Of a stretch of DNA of 64,000 nt, positions 28,603-37,296 are shown piece by piece; within the stretch, counting starts at the first letter, position 1, and each line of letters opens with the position of its first letter. The position numbers and the translations under genes were made by a program. The stretch lies in assembly GCF_012034205.1 (NCBI RefSeq), contig NZ_JAATEM010000011.1:62001-126000 (forward strand), written 5' to 3'. The notes below the pieces were generated by a model. The model was not told where the DNA came from and did no database searches. It saw nothing but the letters and a program-made list of their open reading frames with translations. Source of the stretch: Streptomyces composti. GTDB lineage: Bacteria; Actinomycetota; Actinomycetes; Streptomycetales; Streptomycetaceae.

Positions 28603-30123
28603 TCAGCCCGCGAACCAGCGCACCGGCTTGGGAGCCAGGTTCTGGTACACATGCTTGGTCTCGCGGTACTCGGCGAGCCCGGCCGGGCCCAGCTCGCGGC
28701 CCACGCCGCTCTTGCCGAAGCCGCCCCACTCCGCCTGCGGGAGGTAGGGGTGGAAGTCGTTGATCCAGACCGTGCCGTGCCGCAGCCGTGCGGCCACCCG
28801 CCGGGCGCGGCCCGGGTCGCTGGTCCACACCGCGCCGGCCAGCCCGTACTCGGTGTCGTTGGCGAGCGCGACCGCCTCGTCCTCGGTGCGGAAGGTCTCG
28901 ACGGTGAGGACCGGCCCGAAGACCTCCTCCCGCACCACCCGCATCTCACGGTGGCAGCGGTCGAGCACGGTCGGCTCGTAGAAGTACCCGCTCGCGGGCC
29001 GTTCGGCGGACGGCTCGGGGCGCCTGCCGCCGGTGCGCAGCACCGCGCCCTCGGCGAGCGCCGAGGCCACGTAGTCCTCCACCTTCGCGCGCTGCTGCTC
29101 GGAGACCAGCGGCCCGCACTCGACACCCTCCTCGGTGCCGCGGCCGAGCCTGATCCGCTCGGCCCGGCGGGCGAGTTCGGCGACGAACCGCTCGCGCACC
29201 GACTCCTCGACGATCAGCCGCGAGCCCGCCGAGCACACCTGGCCGCTGTGGATGAACGCGGCGTTGAGGGCCTGGTCGACGGCGGTGTCGAAGCCCTCCT
29301 CGGTGGCGCAGGCGTCGGCGAACACGACGTTGGGGTTCTTGCCGCCCAGTTCGAGGGCGACCTTCTTCACGGTCGGCGCGGCGGCCTGGGCGACCTTGAC
29401 GCCGCTGACCAGCCCGCCGGTGAAGGAGACCAGGTCGACGTCGGGGTGCTCGGCGAGCCGCGCGCCGACGGTGTGGCCGGGCCCGGTGACGATGTTGGCC
29501 ACCCCGGCCGGCAGTCCGGCCTCGACCAGCAGGCCGATGAGCGCGACGGTGGTCAGCGGGGTGATCTCACTGGGCTTGATGACGAAGGTGTTGCCCGCGG
29601 CGAGCGCCGGAGCGATCTTCCAGCTGGCCTGGAGCAGCGGGTAGTTCCAGGGCGTGATCATCGCGCAGACGCCGACCGGCTCGTGGACGACGACGCTGTG
29701 GATGTCGTCCGACCCCGCGTCGACGACCCGGCCGGGCGCCTCCGCCGCGATCAGGTCGGCGAAGTAGCGGAAGGCTTCGGCGACACAGTCGATGTCGATG
29801 CGCCCTTCTTCGACGGTCTTGCCGGCGTCCCTGCTCTCCAGCAGGCCCAGCTCCTCCCGGTCCCGCACCAGGAGATCCGCGACGCGGCGCAGCAGCGCGG
29901 CCCGTTCGGCGGCGGGCGTGTGCGGCCACGGCCCCTCGTCGAAGGCGCGCCGCGCGGCGGCCACCGCCACATCGGTGTCCTTCTCGTCGCCCTCCGCGAC
30001 CACGGCGAACGGCTGCGCGTCCGCGGGGTCGAGGATCTCGCGGGTGGCCCCCGAGACGGCCGCTCGCCACTCGCCCCCCGCGTGGATGGTGTCGCGCGCC
30101 TGGAGTTGGGTACTGTCCGCCAT
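28603..30123 (-). CDS. betB: Betaine-aldehyde dehydrogenase-type aldehyde dehydrogenase
   Basis: 506-residue NAD(P)-dependent aldehyde dehydrogenase. Catalytic residues are visible: the nucleophile C297 in HSGQVCSAGS, the general base E258 in LELGGKNP, and the oxyanion asparagine in TPWNYPL. FTGG replaces the common FTGS at the nucleotide-binding loop. Context next to a choline oxidase and a betaine importer makes betaine aldehyde the likely substrate. Upstream lies a 222-base gap with a small hairpin (CCCGC/GCGGG near 30282-30298) before the next gene, so the promoter should be there. Confidence 0.88.
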   Translation of the reverse strand: MADSTQLQARDTIHAGGEWRAAVSGATREILDPADAQPFAVVAEGDEKDTDVAVAAARRAFDEGPWPHTPAAERAALLRRVADLLVRDREELGLLESRDAGKTVEEGRIDIDCVAEAFRYFADLIAAEAPGRVVDAGSDDIHSVVVHEPVGVCAMITPWNYPLLQASWKIAPALAAGNTFVIKPSEITPLTTVALIGLLVEAGLPAGVANIVTGPGHTVGARLAEHPDVDLVSFTGGLVSGVKVAQAAAPTVKKVALELGGKNPNVVFADACATEEGFDTAVDQALNAAFIHSGQVCSAGSRLIVEESVRERFVAELARRAERIRLGRGTEEGVECGPLVSEQQRAKVEDYVASALAEGAVLRTGGRRPEPSAERPASGYFYEPTVLDRCHREMRVVREEVFGPVLTVETFRTEDEAVALANDTEYGLAGAVWTSDPGRARRVAARLRHGTVWINDFHPYLPQAEWGGFGKSGVGRELGPAGLAEYRETKHVYQNLAPKPVRWFAG

Positions 30124-30345
30124 GATCGGTTACTGCCTTCCGTTCCTGTTCAGCGCCCGCGGAACACACCGGTGTTCGCCTACGGGACCGGGTGCTTCTG
30201 CCCCCCGGCCCGCAATGCATGCGTCATCGGCGCCGAACGTGCGCAGCGTCACGGACGATTCGGACATCGCCCACTCAAACACCCGCGCTGTAAGCGGGCG
30301 GTGACGAAGCGTGCGGCGATCCCTCTGCCCTGCCTTCCGTCCGGC

Positions 30346-31665
30346 TCAGCCGCAGGTGGTGTACGGCGGGCAGAACGCGCTCAGCGCCGTCCGCAGCAGC
30401 TCCCGCTCGTCCTCCCGGCCGTCGGCGTCGGCACCGTAGACCGCGACGGCGTACACCTTCCCGTCGGCGGCCTCGAAGCGCTGGTCGACGACGTGCCAGG
30501 TGCCGACGTCCGGCTCGCCCTTGAACGAGTCGGCCAGGTACTCGAGGCGCGATCCGGTGACGTCCCCGTCGTTCAGATCCTCCCGGGACAGCTCGGTGAA
30601 CCCGGGCGCCTTGGCCACCCGTGCGGAGAGGAACTCCTCGTGCGAGGACTGCGGCGACGGCTCCAGCACCTCGAAGACCTGGATGCGGCGGTCGCCGCCC
30701 GGGCTGCGGTAGTTCACCACGTCGAAGCCGTGCTTGGAGGGCACCGTGGTGCGGGTCCAGCCCGTGGGGCGGGCGATGGTGAAGCCCTCGGGATCGGCGT
30801 AGGACTCGTATCCGGTGGGAAGCTCCCTGTCACGCTCCCCGCTGTCCAGGACGGAGGACGACGCGGACGGCGAACCGGGGGGCGGCTGCTCCCCGCCGGA
30901 GTCCTGCTGCCCGCCCTCACCGGCCGCGCCCGGCGTCCGGGAAGCGGTCGCGGCGACCGAGGCGTGGCCGCCGCCGGCACCGTCCTTGGTCCCGTCGCCG
31001 TTCTTCACGACCAGCGTGACGACCAGCCCCACGATCACCCCGACCGCTGCGGCACCTCCCACGACCCCCCAGATCCGCCCGGTGTTCCGCCCGGGGCGCA
31101 CCGGCTCGGGCACGCCGGGTACCTGACCGGTCCCGAGGGACACCCCGGATACCTGCCAGGGCGGCGGCGTGGGAGCCGGGGGCGGAGGCGGTGCCGCGGC
31201 GGCACCCGGTCTCTGGATCCCGGTGAGCGTGGGCGCGTAGTGCGCGGGGTCGGGGAGCCCGGCCGGGGCGGGGCCGGGGGGCGCCGAAGGCGCGGGAGCG
31301 GTGCCCGCGGACGGCTGCTCGTCCCGTGACCTCGCCGAGCCCACGCCGCCGGAGCCTGCCGGGTCACCACCGGAACCGGAACCGGATTCGGCTTCGGCTC
31401 CGGATGCGGCCGGGTCTCCGCCCTCACCGGCGCCGGCCGTGCCACCGCCGTCGTCCGCCGACGCCGGTTCCCCCGCGGCCGGGGGCCACTGCACCGGACC
31501 GGCGGCACCGGCGCCCGCGGAACGGTCCTCGGCAGCCGGTGCCGGGTCCTGGGGCGTCGGGCCCTCCGCACCGGTGTCCGCGCCGGTCCCGGCCGTTGCG
31601 CCCCCGGCGTCCTCCCAGCGCTGGTTCTCCTCGTTCCAGTAGAGCGGTCCGGTGCCCGTGCCCAT
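30346..31665 (-). CDS. Single-pass membrane protein with Pro/Ala-rich cytoplasmic tail
   Basis: 439-residue protein. It opens with MGTGTGPLYWNEENQRWED, followed by 200 residues rich in Gly, Ala, Pro and Ser with no fold, one membrane helix (IWGVVGGAAAVGVIVGLVVTLVV) and an extracytoplasmic C-terminal domain starting YADPEGFTIARPTGWTRTTV. That domain resembles those found outside the membrane on actinobacterial serine/threonine kinases and similar receptors. No enzyme motif was seen. It is the last gene of a three-gene minus-strand run with the two GSTFAIG proteins upstream. Confidence 0.7.
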   Translation of the reverse strand: MGTGTGPLYWNEENQRWEDAGGATAGTGADTGAEGPTPQDPAPAAEDRSAGAGAAGPVQWPPAAGEPASADDGGGTAGAGEGGDPAASGAEAESGSGSGGDPAGSGGVGSARSRDEQPSAGTAPAPSAPPGPAPAGLPDPAHYAPTLTGIQRPGAAAAPPPPPAPTPPPWQVSGVSLGTGQVPGVPEPVRPGRNTGRIWGVVGGAAAVGVIVGLVVTLVVKNGDGTKDGAGGGHASVAATASRTPGAAGEGGQQDSGGEQPPPGSPSASSSVLDSGERDRELPTGYESYADPEGFTIARPTGWTRTTVPSKHGFDVVNYRSPGGDRRIQVFEVLEPSPQSSHEEFLSARVAKAPGFTELSREDLNDGDVTGSRLEYLADSFKGEPDVGTWHVVDQRFEAADGKVYAVAVYGADADGREDERELLRTALSAFCPPYTTCG

Positions 31666-31709
31666 GCGTCCCCCCTTGCCTCGCTCACCTCACGGTGGTC
31701 TCCCCCACC

Positions 31710-32075
31710 TCACATGCCGAGCAGGCCCGCCACGGTTCCCGCGGAGGCGAGCAGCGCGGTGAGGGCCTGGGCGTCCGCGAGGAGGTCCCGGAGTCTCTGC
31801 AGCCGGCTCGGCCCGGCCGACCCCGTGCGGTTGATCTCATCCTCCGTCTCGGCGAGCGCCGCGTCGAGTTCCGCGGTCTGATCGGTCTGCAGCATCCGGC
31901 CGCCGGCCAGATCCGCCCGCAGTTCGCGCACCGCCCGCAGCAGTTCCTCGGCGGCCTCGTCGCGCGGTGCCGCCCCGCCGCCCTGCTGGTGGCTGACCGC
32001 GCGGGCGTGGCTGCCGATGGCGAAGGTGCTGCCCGAGACGTCCCCGATCCGGACGGCCGGCTCCTCATGTGCCAT
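31710..32075 (-). CDS. Small soluble protein with N-terminal GSTFAIG motif
   Basis: 121-residue protein with no TM segment. Residues 7-28 contain VRIGDVSGSTFAIGSHARAV, a short beta-prone motif shared with the C terminus of the upstream 606-residue membrane protein (15 of 22 positions identical). The rest is helical (EELLRAVRELRADLAGG, AELDAALAETEDEIN) with a coiled-coil look and a hydrophobic end. The gene starts 11 bases inside the upstream gene, so the two are coupled. No family name was recognised. The arrangement suggests the shared motif mediates contact between the two products. Confidence 0.75.
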   Translation of the reverse strand: MAHEEPAVRIGDVSGSTFAIGSHARAVSHQQGGGAAPRDEAAEELLRAVRELRADLAGGRMLQTDQTAELDAALAETEDEINRTGSAGPSRLQRLRDLLADAQALTALLASAGTVAGLLGM

Positions 32076-33885
32076 GGCTCACGGTTCCCTTCTGCGGCCC
32101 GGGGCCGCCACTGGTGGCGCTGGCGTGCTCGCCGATGGCGAAGGTGGACCCCTCGACCCGGTCGATGTGCACGGCGCCGTTGCTGACATTGACGATCTTC
32201 TGCACGAACTCGCCGGTCTCGTAGCCGGCCTCGGCCAGGGCGAGCCGCACCCCTCGCCCGATGCGCTCCTGCACACCGCGCAGATACCGGGCCACGTCCA
32301 TCTCCTGGAACGTGGACCCCGTCTGGACCGCGGCCACCTCCCGCACGGAGAGGGCGGGACCCTCCGGCAGCGCCCGGGCCTGATCGCCCATCAGCAGCCG
32401 CCAGGCGTGACCGGCGCCCCGGGCGAGCGTGACCAGTGCCCGCCCGGCCGACCCGGGCACCAGCAGCAGCGCGGCGACGGCCTTGCCGAGACCGCTGCTG
32501 GTGCGGAACCGGTGCGCGATCCGGTCCGCGTTCTTGAACTCCGGGTCCACCGGCGTCAGGACGTGCGGGGCGACCTCGAGGACCAGCATCCGTCCCTGGG
32601 TGTGGATGCGGACGTGGACGGTGACGACCAGCTCCTCCTCCCAGCCGCCGACCCGCACCCGCAGGAAGTGGCGCCGCTTCTCGCCGCCCTCCTCCACCGA
32701 CCGCTGCCGGTGCTGCTCGAAACTGCCGGGGTCGTAGGGCGCCTGGTCGCGCGAGGTCAGTCCCTCGACCGGCAGGAAGACGCACTCGTCGATCTCCAGC
32801 CGCCGCAGCCGGTCGCGCACGGACGTGCCCGCGTGCGGAGCGGGGACGCGCAGCTGTTCGAGCATGGGCCGGATCCGCTCCAGGATCGCCCGGTTGTTGA
32901 TCGGCTGCTGTTTCTTCGCCGCGTCCGGCCGGAGTTCGACCGTGAGCACCCAGGTGTCGTACGGCTCCCCCGCCCCACGGAACGGAGCGGCCTCGTCGTA
33001 CATGATCAGCGGGGCGTGCTGCTCCCGCCGGATGAGGTCCCGCAGCCGCCGGAAGCGCGCGCCTTCGCCGTGCTCGGCGGGGTCGTTCGCCACGTCGGGG
33101 AACCGCTGCGGGGAGAGTTCAGCGGAGAGGACCCGGGCGAACTGGCCGCGCCGTGCCGCCTCGCAGAGCGCGATGAGCGCGAAGACGGCGAGGGCGAGCC
33201 AGCCGTGCCAGGTCTCCACCTCGTCGCCGCCCAGCCCGGCGAACGAGCCCAGGGCGTCTCCCGCGCCGGAGAGCCCGGAGTCGTCGGACTCCCCGGAGCC
33301 GGAAGAGGCGTACGGGTCGTACGAGGCGTACGGCGAGCCGGGCTCGCCCGAGTCGGCCGGGTCGTCGGAGTCGCTCTGGAGGTCCTGCCCGGCGGCCACG
33401 TTCGCGATGAGGTACAGGCCGAAGGCGAACAGCAGGCGGCCGCACCAGCGGGCGAGGAACGCGCAGGCCGTCCGGAACACCTGCGGGCCGGGGCCGCGGT
33501 CGCGGATCCAGGGCACCAGGGCGATGAGCAGGCTGGGCCAGAGCAGACCGACCAGCAGCCAGCCGCTCAGCGGCAGGCCGACCACCCATAACCCGAGGAT
33601 CGCGGCGGCCCACAGCAGCTCGAGGTGGCGGGCGCGCAGGGCGTGCGCCAGGACACGGGCGGCATCGAAGCCCAGCGAGGGCGCCACGAAGCGCTGCTGG
33701 TTCACATACAGCTCGTCGATCACCCGGTCGCGGTAGGCGGGGTCGAGATACGTCCCCGCGCACAGCAGCCGGGTCGCCTCGCTGGCGTGCGGTGGGTCGG
33801 GCGGCAGTTCGGAAGGCTGCGGGGCGCCCGCGGAGTGGGGGCTGTCGGCATGGTGCGGTTGCTGCGGAACGAATCCGGTGCTCAA
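32065..33885 (-). CDS. Large membrane protein ending in a GSTFAIG motif
   Basis: 606-residue protein. The N-terminal 45 residues are Pro/His-rich; membrane segments lie near residues 85-130 (LLWAAAILGLWVVGLPLSGWL and following), 155-170 and 230-250, with an acidic Ser/Gly-rich loop between. A large soluble domain of about 300 residues follows, containing DTWVLTVELRPDAAKKQ and VTVHVRIHTQGRMLVLEVAPHVL. The tail (residues 571-592) carries VHIDRVEGSTFAIGEHASA, matching the start of the next gene's product. No known domain was recognised. Upstream is a 290-base region with a possible promoter. Confidence 0.75.
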   Translation of the reverse strand: MSTGFVPQQPHHADSPHSAGAPQPSELPPDPPHASEATRLLCAGTYLDPAYRDRVIDELYVNQQRFVAPSLGFDAARVLAHALRARHLELLWAAAILGLWVVGLPLSGWLLVGLLWPSLLIALVPWIRDRGPGPQVFRTACAFLARWCGRLLFAFGLYLIANVAAGQDLQSDSDDPADSGEPGSPYASYDPYASSGSGESDDSGLSGAGDALGSFAGLGGDEVETWHGWLALAVFALIALCEAARRGQFARVLSAELSPQRFPDVANDPAEHGEGARFRRLRDLIRREQHAPLIMYDEAAPFRGAGEPYDTWVLTVELRPDAAKKQQPINNRAILERIRPMLEQLRVPAPHAGTSVRDRLRRLEIDECVFLPVEGLTSRDQAPYDPGSFEQHRQRSVEEGGEKRRHFLRVRVGGWEEELVVTVHVRIHTQGRMLVLEVAPHVLTPVDPEFKNADRIAHRFRTSSGLGKAVAALLLVPGSAGRALVTLARGAGHAWRLLMGDQARALPEGPALSVREVAAVQTGSTFQEMDVARYLRGVQERIGRGVRLALAEAGYETGEFVQKIVNVSNGAVHIDRVEGSTFAIGEHASATSGGPGPQKGTVSHGT

Positions 33886-34065
33886 CTCCGAGTCCCCCGA
33901 TGCGCAAGTGTCGTAGGCGACGGACGGTCTGAAGGGGCATCAGCATAGAGGAGCCGTGAGAGCGCCGGGACGCATAATGTCAAGGCTTCACCTATGTGAG
34001 GTGCGTCAATCTTTGGCCATAGGTCGTGCGGCACCGGCTGCCGCCCGCCTACGCGGAACGACCGG

Positions 34066-34095
34066 AGAAGAAGCACTGGGAGAAGAAGCACTGGG
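34066..34095. repeat. 15-base perfect tandem repeat (two copies)
   Basis: AGAAGAAGCACTGGG occurs twice in tandem, at 34066-34080 and 34081-34095, followed by AGAAC. It lies just before the terminator that ends the minus-strand membrane-protein gene at 34180. The surrounding 33886-34112 shows no gene; it should hold the promoter of the 606-residue membrane protein gene. Confidence 0.85.
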
Positions 34096-34112
34096 AGAAC
34101 GACCGGGAGCGA

Positions 34113-34157
34113 CTGAAGGGGCCCCGGCCGGCTGGTGCGGCTGCGGGGCCCCTTCAG
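34113..34157 (-). terminator. Intrinsic terminator of the four-helix membrane protein gene
   Basis: A perfect 13-bp stem, CTGAAGGGGCCCC pairing with GGGGCCCCTTCAG, encloses a 19-base GC-rich loop. It lies 23 bases after the stop of the minus-strand gene at 34180. Confidence 0.8.
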
Positions 34158-34179
34158 AACTGCGCTTCGGCGCGGCGGC

Positions 34180-34746
34180 TCAGTAGCGCGGCCGCCTGAA
34201 CCACTCGGCGCTCGCGCGCTTCGAGGCGAAGACGATCAGCAGGATCGCCACCACCAAGATGATCAGCCCGAGACCGAAGGCGGCCAGGGTGAAGATGCCG
34301 GTGACGATCGCGAACGAGCCGTAGACGATCGAGCAGACGCGGACGCCGTTGCCACCCTTGGCGTACTGCAGGAGCAGCACCAGGCCGAGCACCGCGAAGA
34401 CCGCCGCCAGACCCGTCAGGAACACCACGACGCCCTTGCCGACGTCGGCGAACTGCTGCAGGTCGGAGTCGCCCGATATGCCGGCCTCGGCCATCGTCTC
34501 GTCCCACTTGGACAGCTGGTAGCCGTAGAGCACCGCGATGAGGAGGTGGGCCGCGGCCACGATCGCGAGCATGATCCGCGCGGCGCGCGTGATGCCCGGC
34601 ATCTGCGTGGGGACGTACCCCCCGCCGTACGGCTGCTGCACCGGCGGAGCGGCGGGGTAGCCGTAACCGGGCTGGCCGGGCTGTACGGGCTGACCGGGCT
34701 GCTGCGGCGGCTGCCCGTAGGGGTTGTTCGGGTCGCCGAAACTCAT
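34180..34746 (-). CDS. Four-helix membrane protein with Gly/Pro/Gln-rich N terminus
   Basis: 188-residue protein. The first 50 residues are a repeated PGQP/QPYGG low-complexity region, typical of actinobacterial cytosolic tails. Four hydrophobic segments follow: IMLAIVAAAHLLIAVLYGY, VVVFLTGLAAVFAVLGLVLLL, VCSIVYGSFAIVTGIFTLAA and LIILVVAILLIVF. A short polar loop with EAGISGDSDLQQFADVG lies after the first helix. No enzyme motif was seen; function is unknown. It is a single-gene unit closed by a strong terminator. Confidence 0.78.
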   Translation of the reverse strand: MSFGDPNNPYGQPPQQPGQPVQPGQPGYGYPAAPPVQQPYGGGYVPTQMPGITRAARIMLAIVAAAHLLIAVLYGYQLSKWDETMAEAGISGDSDLQQFADVGKGVVVFLTGLAAVFAVLGLVLLLQYAKGGNGVRVCSIVYGSFAIVTGIFTLAAFGLGLIILVVAILLIVFASKRASAEWFRRPRY

Positions 34747-34901
34747 GGCGGATGTTCCTCCGTTGCGCTAGGTGCGGGGACGGCGCGAGCCACGGCTCGG
34801 AGGAAGCTACAGATGCGGTACGTCCCCCCGTGCTGCCCGCGGCACTGCGCGCATCATCGTTCTTGACCGGTCTCTCGCTTGTCCAGTCGCATTCCGCATG
34901 T

Positions 34902-34919
34902 GTTGTGCAAGTGCAACAT
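34902..34919. promoter_or_regulatory. Dyad in the folD upstream region
   Basis: TGTTG and CAACA arms flank TGCAAGTG, and the opposite strand reads as the direct repeat TTGCAC-TTGCAC. It lies about 120 bases upstream of folD and 155 bases upstream of the divergent membrane protein gene, in one of the few AT-richer stretches here. The binding protein is unknown. Confidence 0.4.
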
Positions 34920-35036
34920 CACTGATCTTGGTCGGATACGGGCGGAACGTGATCGCCGCCGCAGTCGCGGACATCACGGCCCCTCCTGACGCGGGCTGAT
35001 TGGAACCGGGCACCGGTCATCCGCGAGGATGGGGCC

Positions 35037-35891
35037 ATGACCGCCCAGATTCTCGATGGCAAGGCCACCGCAGCCGCGATCAAGTCCGATCTGACCGCCC
35101 GCGTGGCGGCGCTGAAGGAGAAGGGCGTCACGCCCGGCCTCGGCACGATCCTCGTCGGCGACGACCCCGGCAGCCAGAAGTACGTCGCCGGAAAGCACCG
35201 CGACTGCGCCCAGGTCGGCATCGCCTCCATCCAGCGCGAGCTGCCCGCCACGGCCACGCAGGAGGAGATCGAGGCGGTCGTGCGGGAGCTCAACGAGGAC
35301 CCCGCCTGCACCGGTTACATCGTCCAGCTGCCGCTGCCCAGGGGCATCGACGAGAACCGGATCCTGGAGCTGATGGACCCGGACAAGGACGCCGACGGGC
35401 TGCACCCCATGAACCTGGGCCGGCTGGTGCTCAACGAGCCCGCCCCCCTGCCCTGCACCCCGAACGGCGTGCTGACCCTGCTGCGCCGCTACGGCATCGA
35501 GATCAAGGGCGCCGAGGTCGTGGTCGTCGGCCGCGGGGTGACCATCGGCCGCCCGATGCCGCTGCTGCTGACCCGGCGCAGCGAGAACGCCACCGTGACC
35601 CAGTGCCACACCGGCACCCGCGATCTGTCCGCCCACCTGAGGCGCGCGGACATCATCATCGCGGCCGCGGGCAGCGCCCACCTGATCCGCCCCGAGGACG
35701 TCAAGCCCGGCGCGGCCGTGCTGGATGTCGGCGTCTCGCGCAGCGCCGACGGCAAGATCGTCGGCGACGTCCACCCCGACGTGGCCGAGGTGGCCGGCTG
35801 GATCTCCCCCAACCCGGGCGGTGTCGGCCCGATGACCCGGGCCCAGCTGCTCGTCAACGTGGTCGAGGCGGCGGAGCGCAGTGCCGGCTGA
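35037..35891 (+). CDS. folD: Methylenetetrahydrofolate dehydrogenase/cyclohydrolase
   Basis: 284-residue bifunctional enzyme converting 5,10-methylene-THF to 10-formyl-THF in two steps. Active-site motifs are Y49-x-x-x-K53 (QKYVAGKH), [15 protein letters not shown] and PCTPNGV. The NADP-binding part has [11 protein letters not shown] and ADIIIAAAG, and the C-terminal NPGGVGPMT closes the fold. Length is normal. The product feeds PurN and PurH, both encoded 6 kb downstream. The stop lies inside the next gene (11-base overlap), so the DUF3017 protein is coupled to it. Confidence 0.96.
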   Translation: MTAQILDGKATAAAIKSDLTARVAALKEKGVTPGLGTILVGDDPGSQKYVAGKHRDCAQVGIASIQRELPATATQEEIEAVVRELNEDPACTGYIVQLPLPRGIDENRILELMDPDKDADGLHPMNLGRLVLNEPAPLPCTPNGVLTLLRRYGIEIKGAEVVVVGRGVTIGRPMPLLLTRRSENATVTQCHTGTRDLSAHLRRADIIIAAAGSAHLIRPEDVKPGAAVLDVGVSRSADGKIVGDVHPDVAEVAGWISPNPGGVGPMTRAQLLVNVVEAAERSAG

Positions 35892-36699
35892 GCAGGAGAC
35901 CCCGCGCACCGGGGAGACCCCCACACGCACCGAGGACGCCCCCCGTGCCGAGGGCGGCGAGAGGCGGCGCGGGGACGAGGCCCGCACCCATGGCGGCGTG
36001 ACGCGGCCCGCGGACGAGGCCCGCACCGGGGGCGAGCCCCGGACCGACAGCGCGTCCCGGGCCGAGGGTGACCGGGGCCGCGTCGCCGACGGCGAGCGGT
36101 CCGGGGACGGGGGCCGCACCGGGGGCGACGGGCCGTCGTCCGGGGACGAGCCCCGCACCGGAGCCGGCGGAAAGGGACCCGAGGGTCCCGGCGGAAACCG
36201 ACCCGAGGGCCCCGGCGGAAAGGGTCCCGAGGACGAGACGCGTCCCGAGGAGGACGACATCACCGTCCGCGACCCCGTGAGTGCGCCCGACGCCGAGGTC
36301 ACGCCGCGGCGCACCACGCGCCGTTTCCCGCTGTTCACCCGGGACACCGCCCGCCCCGAGGGCGGCGGCCGTGCGGCGCCCGGTGACGCGCCGGCGCCCG
36401 CCCGGCAGTGGCCGATCCTCGCGGTGCTGCTCACGGTGGGGCTCGGCCTGCTGCTGACCGCGCTGGACGCGTTCCGCTGGGGCACGCTGCTGGTCGGCGC
36501 CGCCCTGGTGGCCGGTGCGGTGCTGCGCTGGCTGGTGCCGGACGTGGGGATGCTCGCCGTGCGCTCCCGCTTCACCGACATCCTCACGTACGGCGTGCTG
36601 GGGACGGCGATCGTGCTGCTCGCCCTGATGATGCAGCCGAACCCGCGGCTGGAGCTGCCGTTCCTGAAGGACATGCTGCACTTCACGGTCAGCAACTGA
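35881..36699 (+). CDS. DUF3017 membrane protein with long acidic/disordered N terminus
   Basis: 272-residue protein starting at a GTG that overlaps folD by 11 bases. Residues 1-170 are a charged, Gly/Glu/Arg-rich disordered region with near-repeats of [18 protein letters not shown] type. The C-terminal 100 residues form the DUF3017 domain with three hydrophobic segments ([39 protein letters not shown] and [18 protein letters not shown]). The folD-DUF3017 pairing is common in actinobacteria; the function is unknown. Confidence 0.85.
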   Translation: MPAEQETPRTGETPTRTEDAPRAEGGERRRGDEARTHGGVTRPADEARTGGEPRTDSASRAEGDRGRVADGERSGDGGRTGGDGPSSGDEPRTGAGGKGPEGPGGNRPEGPGGKGPEDETRPEEDDITVRDPVSAPDAEVTPRRTTRRFPLFTRDTARPEGGGRAAPGDAPAPARQWPILAVLLTVGLGLLLTALDAFRWGTLLVGAALVAGAVLRWLVPDVGMLAVRSRFTDILTYGVLGTAIVLLALMMQPNPRLELPFLKDMLHFTVSN

Positions 36700-37296
36700 C
36701 CCGGCCCCCGGGCCGTCCGGTCCCGTCGACGGGACCGGACCGCCGGCGGACGGGACGGCGACCCGTCCTCACCCCCGTGAAAGGACGGGCCGCCGCCGAC
36801 AACAACCCTCCCGCGCGGCGAAGTGCCTGTTCAACGGCTGTCCGGCGGCTGTGGCACGGAAGTGACCGTTCCGGTACGTCCCCCGGAATCCGCGGACAGA
36901 CCCAAGATCTTCGTCACGCGGGATGAGTGGGACGACCGTGTTCTTACGTGTTCGTACATGTGGTTGCCGTGTGTCGATGTATTGACAAGTTCGCGAATTT
37001 GCCCCGAAGCCGTCCGACGGCGGAGCTAGCGTGGACATTCGGGATGGTCCGGGACGTCCCACGCAGATGCGCCGGGCAGCGTTCGGCGGAAGGGGAGAGC
37101 GGTGGGACACTGGTGTCCACGCGAGAGGACGCGCGACGGTGCGCGCCCGCAGCCCTGACGCTCCCGTGCGCCCCCACCCCGGGAACTGAGATCCTTACGG
37201 GCGGCATCCCTGTGGGTGACCAGAACGAGGACTCGGCCAAGGGCACCATGCGCGAGGAACGAAACAGCACGAACCGGGGGGAAGAGGGGGGAAGCA
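36700..37296. other. 597-base regulatory gap before the XRE/DUF2690 gene
   Basis: No gene was recognised. It opens with a 26-base perfect palindrome and a second hairpin (CCCGTCC 36762-36768 with GGACGGG 36783-36789), both likely terminators of the folD operon. An AT-richer patch at 36940-37010 contains TTGACA at 36982-36987, a possible -35 element, but no convincing -10 at standard spacing was found. The long leader ends in GAGGGGGGAAG before the next start. Confidence 0.5.
36715..36740 (+). terminator. Perfect palindrome/terminator after DUF3017 gene
   Basis: Thirteen bases starting GTCCGGTCCCGTC are followed directly by their exact reverse complement, giving a 26-base palindrome with no spacer and SalI-like GTCGAC at its centre. 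It lies 16 bases after the DUF3017 stop and is the probable terminator of the folD operon. Confidence 0.7.

Noticed and set aside
36982..37032. TTGACA promoter before the XRE/DUF2690 gene
   Set aside because: TTGACA is present but no acceptable -10 occurs at 16-19 bases; TAGCGT is about 39 bases away.
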